From: an uncultured Erysipelotrichaceae bacterium
GTDB taxonomy: Bacteria; Bacillota_I; Bacilli_A; RF39; UBA660
DNA length: 6,393 bases
Assembly (NCBI GenBank): GCA_902795725.1
Contig: CADBLY010000057.1
Location: 1 to 6,393 of the forward strand
Reading direction: 5' to 3'
The translations under genes were made by a program, and so were the position numbers. Below the pieces are notes generated by a model. That model was given only the letters and a program-made list of their open reading frames with translations, was not told the origin of the DNA and did no database searches. Shown here piece after piece: positions 5,756-6,393 of the stretch (position 1 is its first letter; each line of letters opens with the position of its first letter).

Positions 5756-6393
5756 ATGAAAAAGATATTATTTGGATTATTAGTTTTAGTCAATATGTTC
5801 TTGTGTAAAACAGTAAAAGCAGAAAGTACAAATTATGAAAAATATAATGTAGGAGATTTAGTTGAAGTAAACAATGAAAGATATTATGTTGTTAATCAAA
5901 GTGATAGTTCCAAGGAATATGTTACTCTTTTAAAAGCAAAACCTTTAACTACAGAAGAAGTTAATACATATGGTAAAGTAAATACAGATGAAAATCGTGT
6001 AAATAAATATAGTTATGAATCGAAAGGAACAGCACTTGATATAGCAGGTTATGGAGCTATGGCATACTATACAAGTGAAACCTGTGGATATACAGATAGC
6101 TCTGTAAAAATTGAAGAAAATTGTACCAACAATTATCAAGGTTCAGATATAGAATTTGTAATTAACAATTGGGCTTTAGATAAATTTTTGAATAATGAGT
6201 TAATGCCTGTAGACAATTATAGTGCTAGATTACTAACTTATAAAGAATTAATTGATAATTTAGGATACGATATAAATATTACAAGTGTTGATGAATTAAT
6301 AAAAAATGATAATGTTCCTAAATGGGTATACACAATCGATGGTATTGATAACTCAATGAATGCTAAATATTCCTTAATAGCATCAGTTGAAGA
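5756..6393 (+). CDS. Secreted protein of unrecognised family, N-terminal 212 codons (runs off the window)
   Basis: I do not recognise this family with confidence. The frame is open from ATG to the window edge. It begins with a Sec signal peptide: MKKI, a hydrophobic core (about 4-16) and a likely cleavage after VKA (about residue 22). The Cys at 17 does not sit in a lipobox. The mature part opens with YNVGDLVEVNNERYYVV (about 30-46), a short beta-rich motif, then YVTLLKAKPLTTEEV (55-69). A GYGAMAYYTSETCGYTD stretch (98-114) and two cysteines (C110, C123) that could form a disulphide follow. A later segment reads DIEFVINNWALDKFL (131-145) and ARLLTYKEL (157-165). That order loosely recalls DUF6273-type surface proteins with a lectin/sulfatase-modifying-like fold; this is inference. 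The ribosome-binding site is AGGAAGG (5739-5745) or the closer AAGGG (5747-5751). Codon use matches the neighbours. It is divergent from spoIIIAH, so a sporulation role is not implied. Confidence 0.8.
   Translation, partial: MKKILFGLLVLVNMFLCKTVKAESTNYEKYNVGDLVEVNNERYYVVNQSDSSKEYVTLLKAKPLTTEEVNTYGKVNTDENRVNKYSYESKGTALDIAGYGAMAYYTSETCGYTDSSVKIEENCTNNYQGSDIEFVINNWALDKFLNNELMPVDNYSARLLTYKELIDNLGYDINITSVDELIKNDNVPKWVYTIDGIDNSMNAKYSLIASVE

Noticed and set aside
5945..6139. 64-residue minus-strand open frame rich in Cys, Ile and Phe
   Set aside because: It is antisense to the partial secreted-protein gene, lacks a ribosome-binding site and has the composition of a complement-strand shadow.

Overview
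The window is about 70% A+T and reads with the standard genetic code. It looks like a chromosomal core segment from an endospore-forming, low-GC Gram-positive bacterium. The best clue is a very clear GerE orthologue next to GerM and SpoIIIAH homologues. GerE is typical of Bacilli, and the strong A+T bias and short intergenic spaces would suit an uncultured gut-type Bacilli lineage (Erysipelotrichales/RF39-like). That finer placement is inference.

Layout: (1) 1-3682, plus strand: a two-gene unit encoding a class B penicillin-binding protein with two PASTA domains (PBP2B/PBP2x type), then a manganese-dependent family II inorganic pyrophosphatase with inserted CBS domains. It ends in a bidirectional intrinsic terminator at 3682-3705. 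(2) 3741-5642, minus strand, in transcription order: a SpoIIIAH-like protein, GerE, a GerM-like protein with two GerMN domains, and a tRNA-Arg(UCU). The first two genes each end in their own intrinsic terminator, and that terminator overlaps the stop codon. gerE has a close match to a sigma-K promoter, and the tRNA has a near-consensus vegetative promoter that reaches into the end of gerM. (3) 5643-5755: a divergent intergenic region. (4) 5756 to the window edge, plus strand: the first 212 codons of a secreted protein of a family I cannot name.

How the genes fit together: in Bacillus subtilis, SpoIIIAH and GerM are both parts of the mother-cell side of the SpoIIIA-SpoIIQ transenvelope complex that maintains the engulfed forespore. 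GerE is the last transcription factor of the mother-cell cascade. The minus-strand block is therefore a small mother-cell sporulation cluster. It is notable because spoIIIAH stands alone rather than at the end of a spoIIIA operon. The plus-strand pair is vegetative housekeeping: septal peptidoglycan synthesis and pyrophosphate removal. I found no insertion sequence, phage gene, CRISPR array or clearly new multi-gene system. The most unusual points are the relocated spoIIIAH, the gerE promoter, the overlap of stop codons with terminators, and the partial secreted protein.
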